Below, piece after piece: positions 54,909 through 63,792 of a DNA stretch of 64,000 bases. Made by a program: the position numbers and the translations under genes. The DNA is from Methylomusa anaerophila. GTDB lineage: Bacteria > Bacillota > Negativicutes > Sporomusales > Sporomusaceae. Numbering within the stretch: position 1 is the stretch's first letter; every line of letters starts with the position of its first letter. Location: positions 1,247,424-1,311,423 of the forward strand of contig NZ_AP018449.1 of NCBI RefSeq assembly GCF_003966895.1. The letters are read 5' to 3'. The notes beneath the pieces are model-generated. The model ran no database searches and was not told the origin of the DNA. It worked only from the letters and a program-made list of their open reading frames with translations.

Positions 54909-56210
54909 ATGCTAAGAGAATTTGCTTTAGGCTTCGGTGACCGTGAAATCAAGATATCTCTCCCGCCGGAGCAGATCATAAATATTGTAGAGGGCAAACC
55001 TGTCGCCGCGATTACCGATGTACCCGCAGCGGTAATCGCGGCGCTCAGCAATCCCATCGGCTCACCCCCTTTGCAAACAGTTATTAAGTCCGGCGACAAA
55101 GTAGCCATCATCGCCAGTGACATTACCCGCCAATGGGTCAGACACGATCAATTCCTCCCAACGTTGCTTAACGAACTAAATGCGGTTGGCATACCGGACA
55201 GGGATATCAAGCTGATTGTTGCCCTGGGCGCGCACCGTCATCATACTGCGGCGGAAAATATATTAGTCTACGGTCAGGAAGTTGTTAGCCGCATCCAAAT
55301 CGCCCAAAGCCATGCACCAGCCAAAGAGGATTTTGTCTACGTAGGCAAGACCTCCCGCGGCGTGGAAACCTATCTCAATAAACATGCCGTTGCTGCCGAC
55401 AAAGTCATTCTGACCGGCGGCATTGTGTACCATCTTATGGCCGGCTTTGGCGGCGGCCGTAAAGCCATCATTCCCGGTATATCAGGATATGCAACGATTC
55501 AGGGCAATCACAGCTTTTGCCTGCATGACGTAGTTGGCCAAGGTATCAGTCCCCGTTGCGGTGCCGGTAAGTTGGACTGTAATAATATGCATGAAGATAT
55601 GACCGAGATGGCGGCCATGCTAAATCCGGCCTTTCTGTTAAATGCGGTTTTTACTCCGGAAGGCAAATTCGCCCGCTTTGTGGCCGGCCATTGGCAGACA
55701 GCCTGGCTGGAAGGATGCCGGACGGTCGAAAGCATCTTTGGGGTACCGGTCAACAGCCAAGCCGATCTGGTCATTGCCTCCGCCGGCGGTTTCCCGAAAG
55801 ATATAAACCTGTATCAAGGAGCAAAGGCCATTGATAATGCTTTTGCGGCCGCAAAGGAAAACGGCGTCATTATTTTACTGTTAGAGTGCCGCGATATTAT
55901 GGAGCCGCCTGATTTCAGCGGCTGGTTCAATTACGAGTCGCTTCGGGACAGAGAAATAGCCTTGCGGCAGGGCTTTACCGTCCCCGGCTTCGTTGCCTTA
56001 AAATGCGGTCTTACGGCTAAAAAGCTACCACTCATTGCTGTCACTCTGCCGGAAAACAAAGCCTTCCTGAAAAAAGCCGGCATGATCGCCGTTACCACCG
56101 CGGAAGAAGCCTTAACGATTGCGGCAGAGAAACTAGGCCGGAAGAATTATACCATCACCGTCATGCCCCATGCCGCCAACACCGTGCCATTGGTGCAAAC
56201 TAATGCGTAG
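54909..56210 (+). CDS. Lactate racemase-like protein (LarA family)
   Basis: 433 residues, full length for LarA. Catalytic-site features: SDITRQWVR, VALGAHRHHT (first His), GGIVYHLMAGFGGGRKAIIP (second His and the Lys that carries the nickel-pincer cofactor), and GGFPKDINLYQGAKAID (Gln and Lys). LarA racemises lactate or other 2-hydroxy acids with a nickel-pincer nucleotide made by LarB, LarC and LarE, none of which is here, so the cofactor comes from elsewhere. The substrate in such orphan LarA paralogues is usually unknown. The start ATG lies 54909; the upstream gap has a weak gggatgtgaac site. Confidence 0.92.
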   Translation: MLREFALGFGDREIKISLPPEQIINIVEGKPVAAITDVPAAVIAALSNPIGSPPLQTVIKSGDKVAIIASDITRQWVRHDQFLPTLLNELNAVGIPDRDIKLIVALGAHRHHTAAENILVYGQEVVSRIQIAQSHAPAKEDFVYVGKTSRGVETYLNKHAVAADKVILTGGIVYHLMAGFGGGRKAIIPGISGYATIQGNHSFCLHDVVGQGISPRCGAGKLDCNNMHEDMTEMAAMLNPAFLLNAVFTPEGKFARFVAGHWQTAWLEGCRTVESIFGVPVNSQADLVIASAGGFPKDINLYQGAKAIDNAFAAAKENGVIILLLECRDIMEPPDFSGWFNYESLRDREIALRQGFTVPGFVALKCGLTAKKLPLIAVTLPENKAFLKKAGMIAVTTAEEALTIAAEKLGRKNYTITVMPHAANTVPLVQTNA

Positions 56211-56271
56211 TGCTTTCCTGCTTTTTTAAATAGGATATTGCGTTTTGAGTCAGCCGCTTTTATTGTCGCTT

Positions 56272-57060
56272 TTACTGTTTTAACGCTTTCCGGACCACTT
56301 CCCGGTTAATTCCGGTGATGTCGGCGATTTTTCGCATTGACCAGCCGCTGTCCCGGGCTAAACATCGCAGCAGCTGATTCCGTTCAGCTATGTACTCACG
56401 CCTTTGAATGTCTTGTTTAGTCAGGTTATGATCACGCAGATACTTTTCAATGTACCCGCCCACTTCTTCCTGGTTCATAGGCAATCTGCCGCTATCAATG
56501 TCCAGATATTTATTATTCAAATCTTCACTGTGATGAAAGTCTTGAAAGTCGGCTGCGGCGGCAGCCATGTCCCGCGAAAAAAGTTCGAGTATTTCCTGTA
56601 CTTCCGGCAGAATTGACAGGTTCCGGCTGATATAATAGCGATAACTACTCCATGGGTATGTTTCCAGTGAACTTACCCCCGCATTAGCAGGATTTTGGTG
56701 AATATAGCGAATGACAGACAGTAAATAGCTTTCCTCCTCAATGTTTTCACTTTTATACCGGTCCTGGAATACGTGACCTACCCGCTGATATTTCTGGTTG
56801 AAAAAATATGCATATGCCGTGCCTACGCTTCGCATAAGATCCGAGATATTCAGCCGGTTTTCCTTGATGACCAGGTGCACGTGGTTATCCATCAGGCAGA
56901 AGGCGTACAAAAGGTAGTTCCCGCCATCTTTCTTCCGCAACAGTAATTCTAAAAACTTGGCCTTATCCTCATCGTCAATAAATATATTTTTGCGTTCATT
57001 TCCCCGGAGCATGACATGGTAAATTCCCGTCTTGCTTCGTAATCTGGCCGCTCTTGGCAT
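56272..57060 (-). CDS. REP-associated tyrosine transposase (RAYT, IS200-like)
   Basis: 262 residues. Y1 transposase motifs: GIYHVMLRGNERKNIFIDDE, CLMDNHVHLVIKE (HUH motif HVH) and GTAYAYFFNQKYQRVGHVFQ, ending with a HTH (MRKIADITGINREVVRKALK). Tyr of the active site is in YAYFFNQKY. Such domesticated single-copy enzymes copy short REP palindromes rather than themselves. Its upstream flank (57111-57130) carries aagaaccgtcccc, the same motif that recurs through the window. Confidence 0.92.
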   Translation of the reverse strand: MPRAARLRSKTGIYHVMLRGNERKNIFIDDEDKAKFLELLLRKKDGGNYLLYAFCLMDNHVHLVIKENRLNISDLMRSVGTAYAYFFNQKYQRVGHVFQDRYKSENIEEESYLLSVIRYIHQNPANAGVSSLETYPWSSYRYYISRNLSILPEVQEILELFSRDMAAAAADFQDFHHSEDLNNKYLDIDSGRLPMNQEEVGGYIEKYLRDHNLTKQDIQRREYIAERNQLLRCLARDSGWSMRKIADITGINREVVRKALKQ

Positions 57061-57110
57061 AGTGGATAATCACCTCTGAGATAATCTTGCCATATCTTTG
57101 TTGTTTTGTC

Positions 57111-57130
57111 AAAAGAACCGTCCCCTTGCC
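57111..57130 (-). repeat. Family C motif next to the RAYT gene
   Basis: AAAAGAACCGTCCCCTTGCC sits 50 bases upstream of the transposase start, the position expected for a REP sequence recognised by the enzyme. Confidence 0.7.
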
Positions 57131-57248
57131 TAATGCCCAACAGGTATTTTGAATACATGGGTATTTTTCAGGGTAAACCTGTTGCCAAAAAAAGCTTACC
57201 GCCGTATTATTTATGAAAAAGGCTTTAAGGAGTAAGGGGTAATGATAA

Positions 57249-58571
57249 ATGGCAATAACTAGTTTGGAAAGAATGAATAACTCCGATTTGGCGGGATATT
57301 ACAGCACTCTCAGCCGTAATTATAAAAAAGTCCGGTCACAAAATCTCAAACTGGATATGTCCCGGGGTAAACCCTGTCAGGAACAACTGGATCTTACCGC
57401 CGGACTCATTGATTGTCTCAGCCGGACCGATTTTCGAGCAGCCAACGGTACAGACTGCCGGAACTATGGCGGCATAGACGGTATTCCGGAAATCAGGGAG
57501 CTTTGTGCCTGGATCTTGGAAGCCAGGCCCGCCGAGGTTATTGTGGGGGGGAATTCCAGTCTGGCGCTGATGCACGATCTGATTGTGCGGGCCATGCTGC
57601 AAAAGTTGCCGGGGAGTGAGACTCCTTGGAAAAAACTGCCGCAAGTCCGGTTTCTCTGCCCAAGTCCCGGTTATGACCGGCATTTTGCCATCTGTGAGTA
57701 TTTGGGAATCGAAATGATACCCGTTAATTACCAGGCTGACGGTCCGGATATGGATAAAGTAGAGCGACTGGCAGCCGCCGATCCGACTATAAAGGGTATC
57801 TGGTGTGTACCCAAATACAGCAATCCCACCGGTATAACCTATTCCGACTCAGTGGTAAAGCGTCTGGCAACAATGACTACTAAAGCAAGTGACTTCCGGA
57901 TATTTTGGGATAATGCTTACGCCGTTCATCACCTGACCAACACACCGGACCGGTTGCTGAACATTCTTACCGCCTGCAAAAACGCCGGCAATCCTGACCG
58001 GGTTTTTATATTCGCCTCCTCTTCCAAAATCAGCTTTCCCGGCAGCGGTATTGCAATGATGGCCGGCAGCGAAACCAATATTAACTGGCTGAAAAAGCAG
58101 ATGATCATACAAACGATTGGGCCCGATAAGATGAATCAATTGCGGCATGTCCGTTTCTTCAAGGACCCGGCCGGCATTGAAGCCCATATGCGCCGGCATG
58201 CAGCCATCATCAAACCGAAATTTGATTTGGTTACGGCAATTTTTGAATCTACCTTGGGAGGAAAAAACCTGGCCACCTGGAGCAATCCCCGGGGCGGTTA
58301 CTTTATCAGCCTGAACACGTTACCCGGTTGTGCCAAAAAAGTAGTCGCCAAGGCGGCTGAAGCGGGAGTCGTACTCACTGGCGCCGGCGCCACTTTCCCC
58401 TACGGCCTTGACCCGGAAGACAAGAATATCCGGATAGCTCCCACTTTCCCGCCGCTACCGGAATTAAAGCAGGCTCTGGAGTTGGTTGCCCTTTGCATCC
58501 AGTTGGTCAGCGCCGAGCAGGAACTCGCTAAAAGGAGTACTCCGGCAAAAAACAAAATCGCTGCCGTTTAG
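57249..58571 (+). CDS. Class I/II PLP-dependent aminotransferase (aspartate-type)
   Basis: 440 residues with a short RBS. Signature KLDMSRGKPCQEQLDL at the start of the PLP fold, IWCVPKYSNPTGITYSDSVV, FRIFWDNAYAVHHL and the PLP lysine in FASSSKISFPGSG. The YxNPTG and long N-terminus place it in the aspartate aminotransferase subgroup Ic (bacterial 1-aminocyclopropane-like/Asp aminotransferases). Soluble. Ends inside the stem of a terminator. Confidence 0.9.
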   Translation: MAITSLERMNNSDLAGYYSTLSRNYKKVRSQNLKLDMSRGKPCQEQLDLTAGLIDCLSRTDFRAANGTDCRNYGGIDGIPEIRELCAWILEARPAEVIVGGNSSLALMHDLIVRAMLQKLPGSETPWKKLPQVRFLCPSPGYDRHFAICEYLGIEMIPVNYQADGPDMDKVERLAAADPTIKGIWCVPKYSNPTGITYSDSVVKRLATMTTKASDFRIFWDNAYAVHHLTNTPDRLLNILTACKNAGNPDRVFIFASSSKISFPGSGIAMMAGSETNINWLKKQMIIQTIGPDKMNQLRHVRFFKDPAGIEAHMRRHAAIIKPKFDLVTAIFESTLGGKNLATWSNPRGGYFISLNTLPGCAKKVVAKAAEAGVVLTGAGATFPYGLDPEDKNIRIAPTFPPLPELKQALELVALCIQLVSAEQELAKRSTPAKNKIAAV

Positions 58572-58586
58572 GCAGCGATTTTGTTT
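58554..58586 (+). terminator. Terminator overlapping the aminotransferase stop
   Basis: AAAATCGCTGCC (58554-58565) pairs with GGCAGCGATTTT (58571-58582) around GTTTA, followed by GTTTCGTTT. The TAG stop codon (58569-58571) lies in the loop/stem junction, an economical arrangement. Confidence 0.85.
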
Positions 58587-58616
58587 CGTTTAAACAGGGG
58601 CAATTCGCAGTGAGGT

Positions 58617-58721
58617 TTAGCAAGACTCAAAATCGTTATCACAGAATAAAAGTAGCAAAATAATGATGATGATAACGATTACAGCAAAACCGTTACGGCC
58701 ACCACCACATCCAAAACCCAT
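58617..58721 (-). CDS. YjcZ-like small membrane peptide (34 aa)
   Basis: ATG 58721 after AGGGGGG opens a 34-residue peptide: MGFGCGGGRNGFAVIVIIII then ILLLLFCDNDFESC. The Gly/Cys head followed by an Ile/Leu run is the pattern of the tiny sporulation-associated YjcZ-type proteins found in sporeformers. It has one membrane segment and too short a coding region to be called by length. The assignment is by composition only, but the start signal and full helix support a real gene. Confidence 0.75.
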   Translation of the reverse strand: MGFGCGGGRNGFAVIVIIIIILLLLFCDNDFESC

Positions 58722-59184
58722 ATGTATTCCCCCCTAAAATATGATGAAGTTTAGTTGAAAACTTTACTCTATCCTATGTAACAGGTAGCCGGCTTGCTAC
58801 TCACCAGGCTTAATTTGGGCTCGGATAACACTGTCATTGCCGTTGCCAAAGTTGTGCTATTAATCCCATTGCTGGAAAGCCAAACAGGGCTATGAGACCT
58901 GGTTAAATTAGCTCCTGTCCGGGTAAACAGCAAAAACGAATACCGCCGTCATAAGGGAAAAACAAAAAATCCGCCGGTAATCCAGGCATGAGCCCGGAAT
59001 CCCCATTGTCCTGACCCGGAAACACCCTCCAAGCCCTCAAGTCCCCATACCGGGTGGTACCGCTTCCAGACTCCGGCGGGGGTAGAGTCCCTCACCGAAG
59101 ACTGATGTTCAGCGAAAGCTAAACGAGTTTACCGGATATAATTAAAAAGCCACCCATCGAATTTCTCAGGGTGGCTTCTCTCAT
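58722..59184 (-). ncRNA. Structured, terminator-tailed segment upstream of the YjcZ-like gene, unassigned
   Basis: From about 59130 to 58955 (minus strand) the sequence is G-rich and paired: GTTTAGC/GCTGAAC hairpin, GACTC/GAGTC hairpin and CCGCCGG (59083 region) with ACCGGCGG followed by TTTTTTGTTTTT (58960s). It sits after the ribB terminator and ends in a T-run, so it reads like a separate ~170-nt RNA. A GGGTGGTACCGC string on the plus strand looks like a T-box core, but no gene follows in that direction. The remaining 58722-58950 shows no gene. Confidence 0.4.
59148..59176 (-). terminator. ribB terminator
   Basis: AGCCACCC and GGGTGGCT form a perfect 8-bp stem, followed on the minus strand by TTTTTAATTA, 9 bases after the ribB stop. 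Confidence 0.85.
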
Positions 59185-59820
59185 TTATAATTTGCGAAAT
59201 TTCACCAGATCAGCAACTGTTACCACTGCCATTTTGTGCTTTTGGGCAAAGGCGGCAATCTCCGGCAACCGGGCCATGGTACCATCAGGATTGGTAAGTT
59301 CACAAAGAACGCCGTATGGTTTTAACCCGGCCAGCCACATCAAATCAACAGTAGCTTCTGTATGGCCTTGCCGCTCCAGGACCCCGCCGGGGCGGGCCCT
59401 AAGCGGAAAAACATGCCCTGGTTGGCGCAGGTCCTCCGGTCTGGCGTTGTCGGCAATAGCAGCCATTACTGTCTGTACCCTGTCGGCAGCCGACACGCCG
59501 GTAGTCACTCCTTCTGCCGCTTCGATGGATACGGTAAAGGCCGTCTGGAACCTGCTGGAATTGTTCTCAACCATCATCGGCAGTTGCAATTGCCGCACCT
59601 TGTCCGGCGGCAGGCACAGGCAAACAATTCCACTGCATTCCCGGATCAGCATTGCCATTTGTTCTTTCGTCAAAGTCTCAGCCGCGAATATCAGGTCACC
59701 TTCATTCTCCCGCTCCTCATCATCGGCAACTAACACGCCGTTTCCCTTACGTAAAGCGCACAGAGCGTTTTCCACCCTTTCAATTGGGGTGCCAAACTGA
59801 CTAAATGGGTTCTGATTCAT
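59185..59820 (-). CDS. ribB: 3,4-dihydroxy-2-butanone 4-phosphate synthase
   Basis: 211 residues, a stand-alone RibB of the enterobacterial size and not the RibBA fusion usual in Firmicutes. Motifs: [20 protein letters not shown] (metal and substrate acids), [62 protein letters not shown]. It makes the four-carbon precursor of riboflavin from ribulose 5-phosphate. Alone behind an FMN riboswitch. Confidence 0.96.
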   Translation of the reverse strand: MNQNPFSQFGTPIERVENALCALRKGNGVLVADDEERENEGDLIFAAETLTKEQMAMLIRECSGIVCLCLPPDKVRQLQLPMMVENNSSRFQTAFTVSIEAAEGVTTGVSAADRVQTVMAAIADNARPEDLRQPGHVFPLRARPGGVLERQGHTEATVDLMWLAGLKPYGVLCELTNPDGTMARLPEIAAFAQKHKMAVVTVADLVKFRKL

Positions 59821-59905
59821 GGTAAAATGCCTCCTATTATTATAGTCGACTTACCTGAACCAGGGCGAAGACAGACAGCTAACATTAGACGGCAGATTCC
59901 ATAAA

Positions 59906-60099
59906 AACAGGTGAACCATTACAGTCCTGTTGGATAAATCGCTGACTGCCTTATCCTCTTTCATCCGGACTGTAACCGTCGGCTCTGGCATCAAACCAGA
60001 TCTGCAGACCTCTTGTTTCGGTAAGAAAAAGAGCGCACGCGGGCTCCCTAGATCCATCTAGGATACCGCCGGTGGGGACTTTCACCCCGCCCTGAGAAT
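59906..60099 (-). promoter_or_regulatory. FMN riboswitch (RFN element) with terminator hairpin
   Basis: Minus-strand blocks in order: TCAGGGCGGGGTGAAAGTCC, CCACCGGCGGTA, a variable stem, AGCCCGCG, GGTCTGCAGATCTGGT, GCCAGAGCCGACGGTTACAG and TCCGGATGAAAGAGGATAAG: the full RFN consensus (59951-60099). Then AACAGG...CCTGTTTTT (59906-59932) gives a terminator, so FMN probably stops ribB transcription. Confidence 0.96.
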
Positions 60100-60112
60100 A
60101 AGTCACAGTTTG

Positions 60113-60142
60113 AGAATACAATAATTTGCCGTATTGTGTCAA
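60113..60142 (-). promoter_or_regulatory. Promoter of the FMN-riboswitch/ribB transcript
   Basis: TTGACA (60142-60137) and TATTCT (60118-60113) are 18 bases apart on the minus strand; the transcript would begin just before the riboswitch. The -35 box is perfect. Confidence 0.7.
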
Positions 60143-60283
60143 GGTGTCAAGACCTTAAATAGGACAGAAGAATTAGGTATAAATAGGACAATGGGCTTAT
60201 TAAATTCCATAAATAGTTGCTGTATACTATTAGTAGTTGATTTTTTCTTATTACTCGATTTTAATCAAAGAGGAGCGGATTGT

Positions 60284-61369
60284 ATGCCAACAAAAATGAT
60301 TGCGGTAAAGGACTTAACACCTGGTATGATTATTGGCGAGCCGGTACTTTCCGCCAGCGGCAAAGTGCTGTTAGGGCAATACATATCCATAACACCTAAA
60401 ATAACGGCTCTATTAGCCATGTGGGATATCAACTATGTGTATATAAAGGTTGAAGACGGAATAGAGCCGGCGGCAATACAAACAATAGACAACCAGCCGT
60501 CCGATCCCTCGCCGCTTGACCTTTCCGATGAATGTCAAAAATTCTTTAATGAGTACGATAATATTGTTACCACCGCTGCCCAATCCTTTGAGTTCATTCG
60601 CGGCCAAAAACAAGTCCCGGTGCAGGAGCTGAAAGACACATCCTTCAGCATTTACTCCACCGTGCTCGCCAATGGCTCGGCCGCCCTGGACTACCTGCTG
60701 GTTAGCGACTATACTATAGCTGATAAAGTATCACGGCATTCGGTCATGGTAGCATTTATCAGCAGTATTATCGGCCGCCAGTTGAAACTGTCCGTCGATG
60801 AAATTCATATACTTATTTTGGCCGGCCTGCTGCACGATGTTGGCAAGTTCATCGTCGCCAATGATAATAACAGCAACGGGCCGCAAGCGCATGTAATCAA
60901 CGGCGCCAAACTCTTACGCACCGTTCCCGGTCTGCCCCGGGAAGTGGTCGTAAGCGCTCTGCAGCATCATGAATATATGGACGGCAGCGGCTTTCCACTG
61001 GGTCTAACCAGTGAGAAAATATATCTTTTCGCCCGAATTATCGCAATTGCCAACATCTTCCACCACCAGACCTATGACGAGGAATTTTCCAATCCGTTTC
61101 CGGCGCTGGATTATTTATCCAAAGATATGTTCGGCAAGCTGGATCCTGCTATTTGTCAGCCCTTTATCAGGCAAGTCCGGGATTCGCTGATTAATTCTCC
61201 CGTATTGTTAAATGACGGGCGTGTCGTACAAGTTGTATTTTTTAATCCGTCCCATGACTACAGTCCCGTAGTCAAGACTCAATGCGGTACGGTAATTGAT
61301 CTGGGAACAAGCAAGAACATCCATATTAAACGGGTTGTTGCGCCGGAATACCTGGCAAACGCCAATTAA
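60284..61369 (+). CDS. HD-GYP-type phosphodiesterase domain protein
   Basis: 361 residues from ATG 60284 (AAGAGGAGCGG); the longer frame to 60134 has no ribosome site. N-terminal DUF3391-like part (MIAVKDLTPGMIIGEPVLSA), then HSVMVAFISSIIGRQLKLSV, LLHDVGKFIV (HD metal) and LQHHEYMDGSGFPLGLTSEK, a variant of the HHExxDGxGYP signature with Phe for Tyr. It probably hydrolyses cyclic di-GMP. Cytoplasmic, with a leader holding the direct repeat aaataggaca at 60156 and 60182. Monocistronic. Confidence 0.9.
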   Translation: MPTKMIAVKDLTPGMIIGEPVLSASGKVLLGQYISITPKITALLAMWDINYVYIKVEDGIEPAAIQTIDNQPSDPSPLDLSDECQKFFNEYDNIVTTAAQSFEFIRGQKQVPVQELKDTSFSIYSTVLANGSAALDYLLVSDYTIADKVSRHSVMVAFISSIIGRQLKLSVDEIHILILAGLLHDVGKFIVANDNNSNGPQAHVINGAKLLRTVPGLPREVVVSALQHHEYMDGSGFPLGLTSEKIYLFARIIAIANIFHHQTYDEEFSNPFPALDYLSKDMFGKLDPAICQPFIRQVRDSLINSPVLLNDGRVVQVVFFNPSHDYSPVVKTQCGTVIDLGTSKNIHIKRVVAPEYLANAN

Positions 61370-61382
61370 GATGATTAGAAGA

Positions 61383-61445
61383 CGCCCCGTGAATCCATTG
61401 CCTGCGTACACGGCCAAGTACGCAGCGCCGCCGGGTTCATGGGGC
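61383..61445. terminator. Nested hairpin between convergent genes
   Basis: GCCCCGTGAATCC and GGGTTCATGGGGC (13 bp, mostly matched) enclose a second perfect stem CTGCGTAC / GTACGCAG. It lies between the 3' ends of the HD-GYP and peroxiredoxin genes, so it may terminate both, or be another family B-type repeat (GTAC hairpin). Confidence 0.65.
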
Positions 61446-61488
61446 TGCCTGCATCCGAACCTTTCTCCTTTCTCAACAGCCGGATATT

Positions 61489-61956
61489 TTATTTGTTATA
61501 TTTTTTTAGTACAGCAAGCACTTCTTGGATGTCAGGCAACTCAGGCACCGGGTAAATCTTAACCCATACAACTTTACCTGTCTCATCAACGACGACATTA
61601 GCCCTTTCGGAAAAGCCTTCTTCCGCCCGGAACAGGCCGTACTCCCCTGCTACTTTGCCATGGGGCCAAAAGTCTGACGGCAGCCGGACGTTAGCAATTT
61701 TCAGTTCTTTGGCCCAGGCATTTTTGCTTGGGTAAGGATCGACGCTTATCCCCAAAGGAACGGTATTCAGACCGGTCAACTCGGCGAAATTCTCCTCCAG
61801 GTTTTTCATCTGCTCGGCACAAACCCGGGTCCACGCCAGCGGATGCCATGATAACAGCACCCTCTTCCCCCGGTAGTCGGATAGTTTGATCGTATCCTGG
61901 CGGTTATCGGTTAAGCTAAAATCCGGCGCCGTATCCCCCGCAGCAATGATTCTCAT
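61489..61956 (-). CDS. Peroxiredoxin (AhpC/TSA, redoxin family)
   Basis: 155 residues. Thioredoxin-like fold: GDTAPDFSLTDNRQDTIKLS, then the peroxidatic Cys in WHPLAWTRVCAEQM (PxxxTxxC) and VDPYPSKNAWAKEL, RANVVVDETGKVVWVK. No clear second resolving Cys is seen, so it may act as a 1-Cys enzyme. Reduces peroxides in the cytoplasm. ATG after GGGGGAGT. Confidence 0.92.
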   Translation of the reverse strand: MRIIAAGDTAPDFSLTDNRQDTIKLSDYRGKRVLLSWHPLAWTRVCAEQMKNLEENFAELTGLNTVPLGISVDPYPSKNAWAKELKIANVRLPSDFWPHGKVAGEYGLFRAEEGFSERANVVVDETGKVVWVKIYPVPELPDIQEVLAVLKKYNK

Positions 61957-62080
61957 CGTAACTCCCCCTTCAAATATTTAATAAATAATTATTATCTAAA
62001 GATATTCGTCATTCATTTGTGAATTCCTTCCCCCAAAAGACTGACCTGTTATTTTAACTTATCGTTAAACCCGGCTGTTG

Positions 62081-63265
62081 TTAATACTCGTTTATGGCCC
62101 GTGCCAACCGTTTAATTCCCTCGACAATTTTCTCTTCCGGCATATTGGAGTAATTTAAGCGTAAGGTATTTGTCACGCCGCCGTTAGGAAAAAATGAATC
62201 CCCCGGGACGAAAGCCACGTTATAATTTCTTAGGCAGTTCAGCAGCAACTCAACCGCTTTGATCCGTTCCGGCAAGACCGCCCAGGTAAACAGCCCGCCC
62301 TGAGAATAGGTGAACTTTACCGTACCGGGAAATTCGGCCTGCATTGTCTCAACCATAACGTCCCGCCGGCGGCGGTAAACATTAATAATATTGGCCACAA
62401 AAGCATCCAAGTCATAGATCTCAATAAATTTGGCAATTTGCCGCTGGCTAAGAATTGAGGTATGCAAATCCGCGCCTTGTTTAATCAATACATATTTATC
62501 TAAAAAGCGGGAGTCCGCCGCGATCCATCCTATCCTCAGCCCGGGACAAAAGATTTTGGAAAAAGTACTGATATAGATTACCAGCCCCTTTTGATCCATA
62601 GACTTTAAGGACGGCAGCATTTCTCCCTCGAATCGCAGCTCACCATACGGGTTATCTTCAATAACCGGAATTTCGTATTCGTTCATCAGTTCAATCAGCT
62701 GCCGGCGCCGCGCCAGCGACCATGTCCGGCCGGAGGGATTCTGGAAGTCCGGGATGACATAGATGAACTTTACTCTGTTGGTTGTCGCCAGAATTTTTTT
62801 TAGGTCCGCCATGACCATGCCGTCATCGTCGGTGGGTACTTCTTTAAAAACCGGCCGGTAGGCTCTGAAGGCGCTGATCGCCGCCAGATAAGTCGGACTT
62901 TCGCACAAGACGACATCGCCTTCATCGATAAACAGCTTGCCGGTAAAATCCAGCCCCTGCTGCGACCCGCTTATAATCCGTATATCCTCATAGGTAACAC
63001 TGGTTTCGTTTTTTCGGTTCATGCGTTCGGCAATCTGCCGCCGCAACGGCACAAATCCCTCGGTAGTGGAGTATTGCAAGGCCTGCCTGCCGTTTTCCTC
63101 CAATACCAGCTCAGTCACATGCTTCATCTCTTTTACAGGAAAAAGCTCAGGCGCGGGAAGACCGCCGGCAAAGGAGATAATCTCCGGGTTCTCGGTAATT
63201 TTCAAAATTTCACGGATTTCTGACGCCTTCATGAACTCCATTCTTTTGGCAAAAGCAACTCCCAT
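62081..63265 (-). CDS. PLP-dependent aminotransferase (2-aminoadipate/MocR-like fold)
   Basis: 394 residues from ATG 63265, eight bases after AAGGGGG; a GTG seven codons earlier is weaker. IISFAGGLPAPELFPVKEMK at the N-terminus, IISGSQQGLDFTGKLFIDEG, YVIPDFQNPSGRTWSLARRR and the PLP lysine in YISTFSKIFCPGLRIGWI. Close to LysN/2-aminoadipate or aromatic aminotransferases: no GntR domain, so it is an enzyme, not a MocR regulator. Monocistronic. Confidence 0.92.
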   Translation of the reverse strand: MGVAFAKRMEFMKASEIREILKITENPEIISFAGGLPAPELFPVKEMKHVTELVLEENGRQALQYSTTEGFVPLRRQIAERMNRKNETSVTYEDIRIISGSQQGLDFTGKLFIDEGDVVLCESPTYLAAISAFRAYRPVFKEVPTDDDGMVMADLKKILATTNRVKFIYVIPDFQNPSGRTWSLARRRQLIELMNEYEIPVIEDNPYGELRFEGEMLPSLKSMDQKGLVIYISTFSKIFCPGLRIGWIAADSRFLDKYVLIKQGADLHTSILSQRQIAKFIEIYDLDAFVANIINVYRRRRDVMVETMQAEFPGTVKFTYSQGGLFTWAVLPERIKAVELLLNCLRNYNVAFVPGDSFFPNGGVTNTLRLNYSNMPEEKIVEGIKRLARAINEY

Positions 63266-63368
63266 ACGGCTGTCCCCCTTATTCACTCCAATAGTTTATC
63301 ATCAATACTAAAGGGTTATGTTGCCAATGTACATATCCAATTGCAAAATATCCCCCAGAATTGGATAC

Positions 63369-63480
63369 TATATATGTCGCATTAAAAATTGACATCCGGG
63401 TATTCGGATAAGCTGAGTTAAGCGACAACGTCGAGGCGTTATACCCGGATATAATTTCAAGTCTTTAATGCGTTCCATAT
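63369..63480. repeat. Family A palindromic element, copy 3
   Basis: tgtcgcattaaaaattgaca, ggataagctgagttaagcga and tacccggatataatttcaag plus ctttaatgcgttcc match copies 1 and 2. It is slightly shortened (a 6-base deletion next to gcgtta). Confidence 0.85.
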
Positions 63481-63490
63481 AACTGAAATA

Positions 63491-63539
63491 TGATTAATAA
63501 AAGCAGCAGGTATATCAAACCTGCTGCTTTTATTAATCA
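63491..63539. terminator. 21-bp perfect hairpin
   Basis: Positions 63491-63511 (tgattaataaaagcagcagg plus t) and 63519-63539 are exact complements with a 7-base loop. T-rich on both outer sides. It could terminate transcription arriving from either direction. Confidence 0.8.
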
Positions 63540-63792
63540 GTCTCTTTAACTTTTGCGGGCCGTAAAAAATATTATGTAGTAGCATCGGCAATAACCAGTC
63601 ATTCACTGCAATTAACTTTCGGCCGGTAAGCTAAAAAGATTGAAAAATACTGTTGCTTGGAATCTATATATCAGAATGATTAGAAAACCCGACTGGCGCC
63701 GAGCCTAAGCGATAGCGATAGCCGTTGGTTGCACTTATGTCAACAGAAAGTACTCCTATTTTCTGTTAGACTAAAAAATGGAGGCTTTAAAA

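Noticed and set aside
58722-58950. Cyclic di-GMP riboswitch, from a GGAAAGCCAAACAGGGCTA-like string
   Set aside because: The other conserved blocks of the class (5' GCAAAC and the GNRA-tetraloop receptor) are missing and the order does not fit.
59068-59085. GGGTGGTACCGC core resembling a T-box antiterminator on the plus strand
   Set aside because: No amino-acid or aminoacyl-tRNA gene follows on that strand, no specifier stem is visible, and the palindrome GGTACC makes a chance match easy. Kept only as a remark in the unassigned RNA finding.
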